Under the pieces are notes generated by a model. The model was not told the DNA's origin. It ran no database searches and saw only the letters and a program-made list of their open reading frames with translations. 64,000 nucleotides of DNA from Siphonodentalium dalli (taxonomy: Eukaryota > Mollusca > Scaphopoda > Gadilida > Siphonodentaliidae), in assembly GCA_032622095.1 (NCBI GenBank), contig CP136061.1, positions 131,392,754 through 131,456,753 of the forward strand. The letters run 5' to 3'. This document shows positions 10,201-25,200 of this stretch, in pieces; within the stretch, counting starts at the first letter, position 1, and every line of letters begins with the position of its first letter. The position numbers and the translations under genes are program-made.

Positions 10201-13200
10201 TGCGGACACATTAGTCCATACTCATACTGAATTAATTACACACATAGTGACGGAGAATACAAAATAAATGTATTGGTATAATTTTTGCATTCAATTAAAC
10301 TGATGTGATGCAACACAAATTGAAAGAACATCAAATGCTTCAAAGCGCGGCTGACGATATCGTTATCGTTGATCGGTCATCGTAGAACGATGTTTATTAA
10401 TTAGCGACATTGTCAATTTCAAAACTGGTAATTGGCTAAATTTAATTCAACTAATCAATTTGGGATTCTGGCGTCGACTTTTGGTGAACAATTCATCGAT
10501 GTTGACTAATTGACAAACCGTTTCAACACTAGTACTAAGACCCATTTTCTGATTCAAATTTCCAAAGCATTACTGTAATTTGTAACAATGTATTAATGTT
10601 TCGCATCTACAACGCAATACAAAATCTGCTAATGATACTTTATTGGGTGGTTTTTAATGAAATAATTCACATGGAACTATATCAAATAACAGCTACAAAG
10701 TAAAATAATGGCTGCAAGCAACTGAAATTAAACCCAGAGCTAGCCGACGCAGAGGTGGAACGCTTCATTGGCAGTGCATCAGAAAAAATAAATTTAATTA
10801 AAAACCACATGCTTTAAAATATTTTGAATTGGAAATTGACTTTACATGGTCTAAGCAATCTTATGATAGATCAATAAAATTTCATACCAGTAGAATGTTC
10901 TGTATTTTCTTGCTTTGGTCAATAATATGTGAGATGTCGTCCACTTTCAATGAGAGCCCCATGTCACACAGATAAGTAGCGAAGTCTGCTAACACATCTC
11001 CAGCAGCTATTACCAGTTTCACATGCACTGGATTATCCTCATCTGTTTTCTGTAGGAAGATAAAAAAAAAGTGCAACATATCAACATGTCAGCTTCAGTG
11101 CTATTAACTCGTCAGAACTTCATGAATGAATGATGATTCCACAGCCAGTCTCAAGGGTGGGGCACTACTGTTGCTAAGAGCAAATTTTGTCTGCTCAATC
11201 AATACATTTATTGATTTACAGCCTGTGCTTTATGTTGGTTTACATACATTGTTGTTGTCTTTAAATGTAGAAAAATAAAAAAAGTGTCATCCAGTACTAG
11301 GGCTGCAACGATTCATCGCAGTTTCGGTGAATCGCGATGTTTACTGCCGGTGCGATACGCGGTTCGTTTCGTAATTATTCCGGTACGTTTTCGATCCGCA
11401 TTTTTGTCACCCAAGCTCTCTGAGCGGACACTTTTCATTGGCTGTAACCACAATGATTCCGTATTTTCCTTTTCTGTTAATCAATCAAAATTGTTCTTCC
11501 GCTATCGCGATGGTCAGTTGAATATATTTGACATTTAAAATATTCAATAACAAATTAACATGTCGGAAGCATCGCATGATAAAAGTTCTCAGCCGGTCGG
11601 AGATGGCCCTGGCGGGATAACTCGAAAAATTGTCCGGCGCCGGCGAAGTTTAAATGCCGGTGTGGAAGCACTTTGGGTTCGTGTGTTGGTGAAAGACGGT
11701 GTGTGCACAGCAGACACCTCGAAAATGGCTGAATAATAGCAGACAGAATGCAACAGAACAAACAAAAGTTGTAAACCGGTCCAATTTTCAGTCTGGAATG
11801 TATCGCGATACGTATCGTATCATTGCAAAAAATTGTGATACGTATCGAATCGTGAGTTGGTTGTATCGTTGCAGCCCTATCCAGTACATTATGATTTAAA
11901 TAGAAAAACATAGCCGATTTAACATTGAATTGATGCACGGAACAAAGGTGACATCTTAATTTTTAATACAGCAAACGACCGGCTCAGTTGCTGATTGGGT
12001 AGAATATATCTGCTAATAATTATTTGATTGACAGCTGTGGAAAGATACATTATACATGATCGTTGATTTGCACTGATTCAGATAGTCATCTTGTTGGAAA
12101 ACTATTAGAATCAACATCGGCTACATAAAATTAATATTAATTGAGAGCAGCTTTTCTGAACAGCAAGCCTTGAAATAGGGTGTCTGTCATTTGCAGAATG
12201 AGGTCCCCAGAGGTGAATTTAGTGATGCTACCCCACATAGCGGGAACCTCATTCTGCAAATGACAGACACCCTATTTCAAGGCTTGCTGGACAGGTGTCC
12301 TCAATACATATCTACTATTTTGTACCCCGGAACCTATATAAAACTTGCAAGGAAAAGATACTATTTTTAAAGAATTGCTTTTGATTAGCGAACATGTATT
12401 CACAAACTTTTAATCTTTTTGAGGGAAACTTGTTTAGTGGGAATGAGTTTACATTAAATAAAGCACGTCAATGACCATTCAAACTAAATAACTGCATTCT
12501 CAGAGAATTATATACAACCATTTCTATACTAAATGGATTTTCCAACCCAATTATAACAGTGTATATGGAACATGGAATGGTCTATTATTAATTTGGAGGG
12601 GTGCTCAGGATATGATATTTTTAAAAATATAATATATATTTCCTTAAAGAAAGCCTGAACACTGAACTATATGGATATATGTCCTGCGTTTGTAAACCAT
12701 AGTAGAAAAGGGGTTAACTTTTTTGTGGTCGCCTACGATCTCTCGCGGTCTTCAGTGGCTTGCTCGGATTAGTCACGCATGCGCAGTCCCAATATAACCG
12801 ATATAACCAGTTTATTTTCAACTCAATCAGGAGATTGGCGAGTTGCGGGGTTGGGAATGGCACCGCCATGGGAGGGCCCTATGATAGTTCAGTGTTCAGG
12901 CTTTCTTTAAGGAAATATATATTATATTTTTTTAAATATCATATTTCCGCTAAAGGAAGCCGTTCACACTGAACTATATGGATTAGAATGCAAGCCCAGG
13001 AGGAGGCACGAGCAATAAAGTTAATAGCCAAATTTTGGAGGGAATGCACTCTTCTAAAACAGATTGTACCTAAATATGAACTCTTTAATGAATCTGTTAT
13101 GATTAGGTACGTGAAATAACTCATATAATTAGAGTGCTATATTGCCCAAACATGTACCTCCCCCCCCCTTGTTTTTGGAAGCAACATCCCAGGTGGTGCC

Positions 13201-16200
13201 ATTCAATTCAGAATTGAGAGCGAACCGAGCAATTCTCTGTTCTTCATCCGTCAGTTCTAAGAATCCAGCCGATTTTAGATGCGAGGAGACTAACTCCCTC
13301 TCCGCCTTAGCGACATAACGACCTGCACTGGAGGAGACCCACTCCAAAGATGGCAAGACAACCAACATTAAGAGTTTAACTAACTGCTGTTCACCAATGA
13401 AAATGGCAGATAACTTGATGCCCAATCTGTGGCACAGGTATCAAATGAAGAGCCCATTAGCCCAAATGGGTTATACAACTATAAGCGAGTCAAGCCATCG
13501 GATCAGAGGGAGCCCCCACCATCGCATGTTGCAGGTGGTCATGCCCAAGCTAATATCCTGGCCAAGCTGGAGGGTGGGGAGAGGTCATTTTTCTCCGATC
13601 CCTTCACGGAGGAGTGGCAGGCAAGGCCGTGTCGGTAATGCGAGCGTGACCAGGGGGACTCGGCGCTTTACCTCATGGGTACGGCCCCTGCCCTACGCTT
13701 AAGCTGCCGAAGGCCATCCAGCCGGTGTCGATACGTACGCACGCGATTTTTGGCAGCTTTAGCGCCCAGAACCGCTAGCGTCTGGTGGGGGCCAAATGGC
13801 CTGGAGGTCCCAAGTACCCCGGCAGCTCCACCAGACGTATCCCCACGAATTGGTTGAACCGTCAAGACGTAACCGGAGGAGCGTGAACTGGTCCTGCCCT
13901 TAGAACAGTTATCACACGTTCACATGTACCTGAGGTACCTATGTATCACAATATACACATTGCGTATATAGATATATAAAATGATATAATATATATATCC
14001 GGGGGATATATATATTAAGTTTTCCTCATGAGACCATGTCAGAAGGCCCTACCAAAGCTGCGCCCATCAATCTAATGGTCGGAGCCAGATCACAGCTCCC
14101 TGTCATGATCCAACGTATCACTAAATATAGATATACAACCCCACAGAGAACATGTCTCATGTCTATGAGGTACCTATGTATCACAAGATAGCATTGCAGA
14201 AACCCGGTGACACAAATCTTTCGCATATATAGATATATAAAATGATATCATAGATATATCATGGTGATTATCATCATGAGATCATGTCAGAAGACCCTAC
14301 TAAAGCTGCGCCCAACAATCCAATGGTCGGAGCCAGAGCAGAGATCCCTGGCACAATCCAATGTATCATTAAAGATATATATATATAGCCCCTCAGAGAA
14401 CATGGCCGAACACCGCAGGTGACCAGAGCATCCAATGAGAAAGCAAACCGCTACTCTCAGGTGCCAAAACAATAATGTCGATACGAGTATTAATTTTGGA
14501 GAAATTTCCCAAACGAGCACCATCCTTTGGAATGGAGACAGACAGCAAAATGTGCAATCACAAGTATTATGTTCAGCCTAAATCCACACACATTACTATT
14601 ATTAGGCCATCACGACCACTAGGCACCTGAGAGCAGTCCGCGTTCCCAGCGGAATACCCACCGCGATCCGATTCTAAGAAATGAAGGTGCGCCTTCTACA
14701 ACCGAAATCAGTTCAAATGATGTACAATGTAGTCAGATGATGAACACAGGTAAATTTTCACGGTCACCATACGGAATATTCAGGTCTGAGCCTCTGCCCC
14801 CCCCCCCAAACATGCAGTAGAACGACCTAGGTGTGTGATAGGTCGGTTAGTGTGAAGCATGCAGCAAACTAGGGGAAGACCCGCTCTAAAAATGGCTCCC
14901 CTAGGAAGGAAACGAATGAAATTATCATCCTCCTAGTAAAGGATACACATCCCTTTTTAATGTTGTTTTATTTTAATTTGAAGAGCCAAGATAGAGAGGA
15001 ACTCCCCCGACCTAAGTGGTCCCGCTTATGGCATGTTTAAGGAAGAGAGGACAAACCCAGCATAGACCGAAATGCGCAGTTGGCAGCATGGCTTCAGGCC
15101 CTTATGATCGGGCATCTGTGCCATGGGGATGGGATGCCACTCGAACGGGGTGGTCCCCTGCCTGCGTCTTAGGAAAGGTCGGTAATGCTGGTCAATGAGC
15201 TTCCTCGAAAGCTTAGCTGGACAGCGCAAATGTCTTTGCCTGTTTTATTGTCTATGTGCCAGATAATCAAATTGATATGGGCAATAGAAGTATGAAGAGC
15301 CATGCTGATGGCCTCTTGTCGGAAAGGCTATTGGCAGTGGTCGTGGGACACGTGGCAATATAAATGCTTTCCATGTAAATATGCTTCATTCGTGTGTGAA
15401 GTATATTCGCCATATCAACGGTATGAAAGGTCGGGACACGTATATATTTTAAAATTCATTGAGACTCCAGCTAGTCCATGAATACCTTCAAAACACCTAC
15501 CATGCCCTTTATGAACAATGCATGCTGTATTGGATGTACAGCCTGTTCTTGTACCAAGCTCACTTTTGATATGGTTACTTGCCATAAATAATGTCTCCCC
15601 CCACCTTCCTCGTCTTGGAATACCACTGCTATTATATCGTTATTCATTGGGGAACGTCATCCAGGCCACGGTCGCCAGTTATTGCCAGTGGGCCAGTTAC
15701 CTGGAGGGGTCAAGTCACCACGATTCTAAATACCTGTCAGGCTGGAATCATTCTCATAATTGAATCAAGAAGGGGAAAGGTTGATCAAACCAAAGTATCT
15801 TCAAATATATTTGTAGATAGTGAAACCATGATTAAACACCGTCAGAGTGACGATAAGCTTCTTGCCTTACTCTAGAGAATGCAAACAGGAGCACCCATGA
15901 TTTGTAATTTTGTGTCCCAATTAAAGCCATATCCAGAGCCCCCCCTACACAGGAAGGAAAGCAATTATGTTTGTATTCCGGAAGGAGACACCATTTAGTC
16001 GAGAAACAACCCAGCAATTTTGAAAGGATGGGTTAATTTTGGATACAATTCAGAATAATAACTAAAATCTGGAATTGAGACAATAGTGAAACTGTCATCA
16101 CGATTAATTTTAGTGTCATGCTTGCAATCATTAAATGCTAGCAGTTCAAAATTTGACAGTGAAGTTGAAGCACTGTACAAGAATCGAATCATGTACTCAA

Positions 16201-19200
16201 CAGAATTCTGACTCCTGTCAGATGTCAATCCCTGTCTGAAATTAATGACACTTTTAGATTAGATTTTATTTTGATAGTTCAGGTTTACATGAATACATAT
16301 TATGGGTATGTTTACAAGTTGAATCAATATAATACACAACAGTATATACATATTATAATTATAATAGTTTATATTAAATATAAATATGTTATATGTTGGG
16401 TTCTGATGAGACAGAGTTCAGACTGTGTAAATAATTGATATATACCGTAAGAGGATTAACGAATCTTAGTACGACAACAGTCATTATTTTTCTGATATTG
16501 ATAAACTGTAGTCTGATAACTTCAAGCGTCGACCAACACATCTAAATCATAGGAGACATGTGTGACAGTATTAAAACAGAAAACACAAAGTATTTTGTGA
16601 AAGCATGTTGTTTTGATGAGATCTAGTGACTCCAGTAGTGTTCTGTAACATGCACACACCTAGGTGTGTACATGGGTCAGCCATTAAGTTTTTATTGTCC
16701 ACACCCGATCGCACAGCGTAGTGCACCCACAACAACATACCTGAACAAGTGTTGTAATGGGGAAAGTCGGCATTTGCATTCGGATTTTATTCAGTAATCT
16801 CGAATGGGACTTGTTAGCCTGACAAACTTGGTATCGGGCCGAGTTCTGATTTCTGTCAGAATACCCTGACCAGGGTGCGACCCCCGGTCCGCTAGCACAT
16901 GGCTGAGATTGTTACATTGAAGGTGATGCTCCGTTACGAGAATCAAACCATGAACATAATTATAACACTTGTCCAATATCAATCTCTGTCAATTTATTAA
17001 AGTAATAATGACACTACTGTTTTTACATTGATAAACCCAGATGTAAATTGTAATCAACTTTTAAGTTCAAATGTGACCAACACATCTGGATCAGTTGTAT
17101 TGAACCATAAAACAACAAAGTATTATGAGAAAGAATGTTGTTCATAACATTATGATAGATAGCGTCAGTAGCGATGGTAATTATTGCTAAATAAATGTCC
17201 ACGCGTAAATAAATTCCCACGAAATTAGGAGACTTCCGGTAGCGAATCACGTGGCATTTATATCTGACAAATTATATCATACCTTATAGGTTCTATAATA
17301 ATTACATAGATGCATTGCTCACAATAATCTATGCGCCTCGTAAGGCCTTGAAATGGCGGCTGATTATGGCGAAATGTCGATTTTCATATTCGAAATTTTT
17401 TAAGTCCGCCGGCTTTTCGAAAACCCGGACAATTTGTATGTTTGAAGCGAAACGGTCCGTGAATTCGAAACAATAATTCTAAAAACTAACGCGTAGGCGA
17501 CCAGTAATTATTGTATCGATAAATTGAATTTGTTGTCTAGTTGTTAAACGACAAATTCGGAAAAATACTCCCTTAGACTTCCGTTCGGTTCGTAGCAGAA
17601 AATAAACTGGTTATATCGGTTATATTGGGACTGCGCATGCGTGACTAATCCGAGCAAGCCACTGAAGACCACGAGAGATCGTAGGCGACCACACAAAAGT
17701 TAACCCCTTTTCTACTATGGTTTACAAACGCAGGACATATATCCATATAGTTCAGTGTGAACGGCTTCCTTTAGCGGAAATATATAAGCAGACGACAGAC
17801 AGAAAAATTGATAATACAATAGCAGAAAGATTCATATTTAATGGAGGGAAATTTTCAGATAATACATTGTTTTGTTGAACTTATTATCTGAACATTTCCT
17901 AAGGGAACTGCTTGTGAATGAGTATTTAGCAAATAAAGGATTAACATACCAGTATTTGGAGTGTACAGAGAGCACCAACAATCTTCTGGTGAACGAACTC
18001 AATAGTCGATGTTGGCCACTGTCCATTGTCACTGATCTGGAATGAATCACTTTCATGTAAGGTCCAAGCCTGAGTTTAGTGTGTGTCATTTGTAGAATGA
18101 GGTCCAGAGAGTGTGAATTTAGTGACGCTATCCCCCACAGTGGGCTAGCATCACCAAATTCACCCTCTGGGGACCTCATTCTGCTTAGACCTCATCTTCT
18201 GGAAAGTATCTATAGTCTCAAATTAAAATTATTTTTGGTTAATTTATCCCTGCTGTTGAGTTTCTATATCCCCTAATTTGCAGAAGATAAAATGCATAGG
18301 CGGCTAATGGGTGAACATCAACTTCAGCTGAAGAAATTCAATCTGATCGCATGTCTCCCCTAGCAGTTGAGGCCTAAGCAGAATGAGGTCCCCAGAGGGT
18401 AAATTTGGCGATGCTGGCCCATTGTGCTGGATAGCATCACTAAATCCACCCTCTGGGGACCTCATTCTGCAAATAACACACACACTAAACTAAGGCTTGG
18501 TCACAATCATTTCAACATTGAGTCATTGTAAATGTTTCAAAACTTAAATCATCTAGAAGTGAAGATGCATCATGTGACATCCCTCCTACAAAATACATAT
18601 AATCTCATTTTATGATTGCCATTCTTGCATAGAGATCGTTAACAACAGTTTGACGAGAACAACCAGAATCACCTCAAAATTACAGTCTATTTTAAGAAAC
18701 ACATTTTCAGTGTCATATTGACTAATAACAGTTCCATGTATCTTAGATATGTGTTAAATGGGAACTGTTAAATGTTTATCATTTCAATGTTATATGGCTA
18801 GTTTGGTGTGAATAAGGTTCAAATATAACATCCAATAAAAAATTAGATATAATTTTATCGATAAACGTGTTTTTAGCGACTTTTAAAAATCGATTATTAT
18901 TTCTTAGCTGATTTTGCTCGAGTCACGTGACCGCAAAACCCGTGACGTCAACGTGGGACTTACCCCCGCAGACGAACTGTTTACGAAAAATGGCTTCTGC
19001 ACACAGCATTTCCGCGTTTGAAAGTGACTCTGATCACGAAAATGAAGACGAGTTACGTGTTGCGGAGGATACTGCATCTATGGCAGATACTGAAGATGCC
19101 TTTGATGGCTTGCGTTTGAATATTCGCCCATATTTACACGAACCAGCCGACGAAGATAGTCCCATTAGTCGCAAGGACAGCGAGACTTAAAATTTAAATT

Positions 19201-22200
19201 CACCAAGTCACAGTGTCAACAATCATTGAATCGATTAAATTATCAATGTCATTCATTTTTGACGACGATTGTCATGATAATTTATTGTTATTCTACAAAT
19301 GAATAATCTACATCTAACTCTAAAAAACAAATTCCAAGAAGACAAGGAAAATAAAGCAACCAAATTTGAGGACTGCATCACTACCACCACTGTACGGTCT
19401 GTACCACTACCAGTACTGCAGTGGCCACTGTAGGCTTGTCCAAAATTGACTATATCTTTAGTATCCTGTAGAATTTCGACTACCAGTAGGCCTATCCACT
19501 CATTCACTGTCAGTGTGAGTGTTAGTACTGTTACTGTCCCCAGTGTGGCATGGAGTGTCTGTCAAAATCTGGTGGAGAACTTTAATAGGAGGTGTGTAAC
19601 AAGTGCTAACAGCACCATCAGAGAATCGTTCGATCTACTGCGTACTAGCACTGTACATTACTCATTAGTCATTACGATGACTTCTTAAAAACAACCATTG
19701 AGTGGAACCGCCTTGAACAGTCAGTTGTTGATTCTGGAGATCGGTAACACTGAATATCTGAAGGATTTATAATTATATTAAATATGGATTCTAAGTTCTA
19801 GACGCTTCGTACCAGTGTCGTTGGATTATCAATGGATAGGATTCTGAACATTGCCGGAGTAGAAATTGAGTACACCTGAAGTCGAACAGAACAGATGTCA
19901 TATCAACTTTCACGTTGCATTATATTATTGTGACCATATAAATGATAAAAATTGATATACAACTATAGTGACTTCTTCATTATTTCACTATCCGATACCA
20001 TGGTCGTTTCATACCATATTTTTTTATTACTTTTTTTTATTTCGTACTTTGCCGAAAATCAGTTATTTGTTTCCCTATGGTGTGACATACATGTACATGT
20101 ATAGTATCATTGGTATGAAAAGACGAATTGATTTCCAACATGGTGCGAAACGACCAAACAATAAGGTACGAAACTACAAAAAATATGGTGCGAAACTACA
20201 AAAAATATGGTACGAAACGACTTAAGACGATCCAAAATGTCGTGTACCCATTTATATCTCCTCTGCAAGGGGAACAACCAGACACTGACCCTTTAGACTA
20301 TCAGCATCTAACATCACCGGACTCCACCAAAGTGCCTACTCTTGTTTGCCAAATATTTGTACCTGTATGTTTATTAATTTTATGAGAAAAATCCACCCTG
20401 CACAATGCTTAAGCCTTATTACCATACATGTAGATCTGCACATTTAAAAAAAATTATGGCTCTGTTCTAAATTTAAATAACAAATGCTATACAAATACCG
20501 GTAGTTTAATTACAAATACTAGTACAAGAGACTGGATTTTTCATTTGAGATGTTGCGCACATGGGGCATGTACGTAGATAGTCCAAGTCTTCTCGTACTA
20601 AAACCGGCTAAGATATTGGGATGGAGGTGCCGGTCTTTAGTCCGAGTTCCAGGCCCATGCATTCTTATGACACGACTTAAGCGTTCGTGACCCGCTCAAA
20701 TAAAACCACAATTATATGAAATAAAATATCACAATTGCGACAATAAACGGATATTTTCCGCAGAAGACATGCTATTTTATCTGAAACCCACATCAGTTGT
20801 GAATTTAAAACGGTAATTTAATGCGAAAAGAGACATTTACCTCAATGTTTACAATTTTTTAAAAGTATGCGAACTCGGTTGACCTCGCGAACTGTGTTCG
20901 GCATTTTCCGTTGAAAATATTCCGTAGATTTTGGACAACAACGCAAATTACGATGAATTCTCCATTGTAATCGTAATTATGTGTGTCAATAAATAAAATA
21001 ATAAATAGATTAATTAAACATTGGAGATATAAATGTAATACACTAAATAAATGAACCTTAAGTTTGAAAAGTCCCACTAAAACGGAAGAACTATATTTCG
21101 AAACTGTGTGATTCGGTTCTCCGATTATTTTATCAACACAGATGTCAAAATGCACATCACACGCATGGCAACTTGGCAAGTCAGACACAAGAGTTCTAAT
21201 TTGCTCCAATTTTGACAAGTTGCTTGCGAAAATTGTCAACAAAACTACCGTTCTGATCCTCCATTATGTCATTAAGTTTTTAGTGCGGGAATTGTTCTGA
21301 AAGCACATAGAAAACTGGACTTTCGGGCGATCGGTTTTCGCCATTTTTGTTCGGAAAACACGCGCTATATATAGAAACGGAAAGTAGAATTCCCAGAACA
21401 AACAGCGGATTATGCCTAACTTATTCGGACCACTTCGGCTTTCGGTTAAAACGTAAACAAACAGATAAACAAATCGATGTTTGTGTCAATCAACCGGAAT
21501 ATTCTATGTGTAATTTAACATTAAAGTTAGATTATTATACACCATTATGACCATAAGATGTAAGCCTTTCCGATGTATATAGCATCATGTATTGATTTGC
21601 TAGGTAAATCGAGTAAAATACACCACAAATTCCCGCCACAGATCGTGGGCGTAAGTCGTGTCATAGGATTGGTATACAAGCGGTCTTGGACTAAAGACCG
21701 GCACCTCCATCCCAATATCTTAGCCGGTTTTAGTACGAGAAGACTTGGACTAGTACGTAGACAACGATGGTTACATTTCCCCATGCATATATCAATTTTA
21801 AGCATGTCAATTGCGAAAACTTGCTTCATAATCAAGTCTAGACACAAAAATAATTGTTTAACGGTACTCAATCCGATCAGATGCTCCTAAATTACTATTT
21901 CTTTGGCTTCGGGGGTAAAAAATATTGATTCGAGTCGAGGAACCTACTCATCAACACTCTGAGTGATCAGATATCAATTTTTGAAGTTTATTATTTCTAT
22001 TGTTTGTGGCCCAAAAACACGCCGTCAAAAAGGTGGTCTCGGTCAAAATTGTGGATGAAGATGGATAACTCTAAAATCAAGTTATTATTACCACTTGATT
22101 TTAGAATTATCCATCTTCATCCGCAATATTCCACCCTGCAGTTGTATTTGGCACACAAGATTATACCGGTAGCTGTAAACAGTAAAGTCTGAACAGTAGA

Positions 22201-25200
22201 GTCTAAAGGCTTTATACCGAATCACAAACACTGATTTAATATCAGTTTGTGATCAGCATTTGAAGATGGATTTATATCTATAGCTTCCTAAATATGTTTT
22301 CTATAATTCCCAGGGTATAAAATAATAAAATCGAGTCAAAGACACATGTCAGGAAATGCTTATATCAATTATCGATATTCATACCCCCTTTTAAAAAAGG
22401 GGGGGGGTATACTGTTTTGCACCTGTCTGTCCATCCGTCTGATGTCTGTTCATGGCATAACTTGAACAGTAGTGCTAATAACTGCTTGGATCTCAATGAA
22501 ATTTGGTATACATGTAGATGTTCACCACTATGAGGGCATTCACTTTCTTATATAATGTGATTATCAATTGGGACATATTTTTCGTTACTATTTTTACAAC
22601 AAACCGTCATGTCATAAAACTTTCAGGCGATCTCATATAGAGTTCTCCCACTTGCTACACTCCAAACATTTTTGCGAGCTGTAAAATGTCCCAAATTAGT
22701 TGTACATGTGTATGTATCTAATATACCAGAAAATATAAAATAAAATCAATATTGTCATATAGAAGCATTTCCGGACAGGGGTTTTCAATGCATATTTATT
22801 ATTTTTAATATTTCATACATATTTCAGGAAACTGCTGCATATAAAACTTGGTTTAGGGAGAGATAGACCATCTTTAAACTGTAATTAGAGAGGGGGGCAC
22901 TGATTTTCTAATCTTTCAACCAAATCATATCAACACATGTCTATCAACTTATCAAGCAATACTACCGGTAGTATACCGGTACATCTAAATTAGAAGGAGG
23001 CACAAGTTTGAAGTCAGAATATCTGAGTGCATTCTATTTACAACCACAGGGGTCCGGGAACTTCTTAAAAAATCTTTATCTATACCTATATTTGTGAATG
23101 TCTATTCTATATTAATTCACGATTCATGAGGGACCTTCTAGATGGCTCCAAAGGGGTCTAACAGGGGCAATTTCTTACGAGAAAGATAATCAACATAATT
23201 GTGCAGATTAGAAATGTATACAGCACATGACGGTATTGGGGTAAGGGACAAAAAGTGGGAGGGGCAAAAAAATACATGTACCACACTGCATTAACATGGG
23301 TAACGACCCTGCTAGTTACATAATATTTAGAGGATATTACTTGGTTGGTTTGATATTAGACCAAATATCGGCCTGAGGTAACCTCATATCTCTATCAGCC
23401 TGACATCGAAGGTTGATATGAGGTTACCGAGGGGGCTGAAATCAGGCCAATATATTCAAACCAACCAAGTACATGTAATACCCTACACGTAACTATTAAT
23501 TTGTTATTTCTTATGAGAAAGATAATCATCATAATGGTGCAGATTAGAAATGTCTACAGTGATGGTATTGGGGTCAGAGAAAAAAGTGAGCGCATTAACC
23601 TGGGCAACGACTGGTCACCCTGCTAGTTATATAATAATTAGAGGACATTTCTTGGTTGGTTTGATATTGGGCCTGATATCAGCCTAAGGTAACCTCATAT
23701 CACCATCAGCCTGACATCGAAGTTCGAAGGCTGAAATGAGGTTACCGAGGGCTGAAATCAGGCCTATAATATCAAACCAACCAAGTAATACCCTATCCAT
23801 AACATTAATTAGTTTGCCTCTTAGTAACAGTAAACAGTGTTCTATTGACAAATCTTTCAAATGAGTGACATCACAAAAAATCATTGTCTTAGTATGCATT
23901 ATTTAACAGTGAAATAGAATTATGCCATGTTGTAAAGCCATATTACTCGGATCCGTGATGTCATGAAATCATATTACTCTGATTGGTGATGTCCTAAAAC
24001 TATATTACTCAATTTAAAGGTACTCAATCTAATAAAACTCCTCTCAATTACTATTTCAATGGCTTCGGGGGTCAAATATATTTGATTCGAGTCGAGGAAG
24101 CCACCCATCAAAGCTCAGATTTTTTAGATATCGATTTTAGAAATCTATTATTTTTCATTATCGGGAATACTTTCTGTCCCAGAACAGTCAAAATTGCGTT
24201 ATTATTACCACTTGATTTTAGAGTTATCCATCCTTGTCTGTTTGAATAGTGTTTTGGGTTACACATCTTGAGCAGATTACGAAGTTGAAGGCAATTATTA
24301 GTACTCATCTCGAGAAAATAACAAATTTAAAAAATCAATATCTAATAACTCTGAGCTTTGTTTGATGGGTTCCTCGACTCGAATCAAATATTTTTTACCC
24401 TAAAAGCCAAAGAAATAGTAATATAGGACCCTCTGATCGGATTGTTGTTGTTGGAATCTGTTGAGATGGGGACCCTCTGATCGGATTGAGTACCTTGCAA
24501 ATTGAAATGATAATCACCTACGGTAAGTACATGTACAAATGTAGTTTGATAACAAGCCATACCGGGCAAAAATTTGAATGTTTTTTGACCGATATAGCCA
24601 TCAGTAGGAAACTTCCTTCCAAGGGGTGCTGTCGTAACATACAGGTATCAATGTGGACCTCCCTCCCCAATGGGGAGACTATCTAGCCACATCTCTGATT
24701 TCAGTGGTCACACAATGAGTGAACAAGAGACCCAGAGCTCTTTCGCATATAAGTCGTGGCTTCCTATACATGTACTTAAACTGAGGCCACGGGCTTGTTA
24801 AGAAAACAAGTAAAAATATATATACAAAAACATGCGTTTGTAAAGCATTACATGTACCGGTATACATATCAATAGAATATTGATGCATTTATAATGTATG
24901 ATAAAGTGGCATCCTCAATTTTACTTGTTTTCTTTACAACAAGTCCGTCTGACTATATCACATGTACAATTAGTTCAAGATTGATCTTAACACTAAACAC
25001 TGCTTTAATATTTAGTATTACCTTTATTTGGAAATAAATTATAATGTGCAATGGACTGAACAGCCAATAGGTTGCTGGACATTTCGTGCCATAGAAGTTT
25101 GACATAGAGATGTTTCGCACCAGGGTTCTGGACATTTCATACCAGTACATGCATGTATCATTTCGACAATTTGTACCATTGAGTATACCGTATTATTTTT

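Larger units (their letters stand above)
12944..17780. mobile_element. 4.8-kb element with 38-bp inverted ends, TA flanked
   Basis: Left end TTTCCGCTAAAGGAAGCCGT...ACTATATGGAT (12944-12981) is matched exactly by the complement at 17743-17780, and TA lies on both sides. The right end extends inward with sequence shared with the MITE at 12613-12941. No transposase was recognised. The interior holds two short ORFs, a diverged tandem pair at 13932-14400 and another at 16180-17160. It may be one element or two related ends that flank unrelated DNA by chance. Confidence 0.55.
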
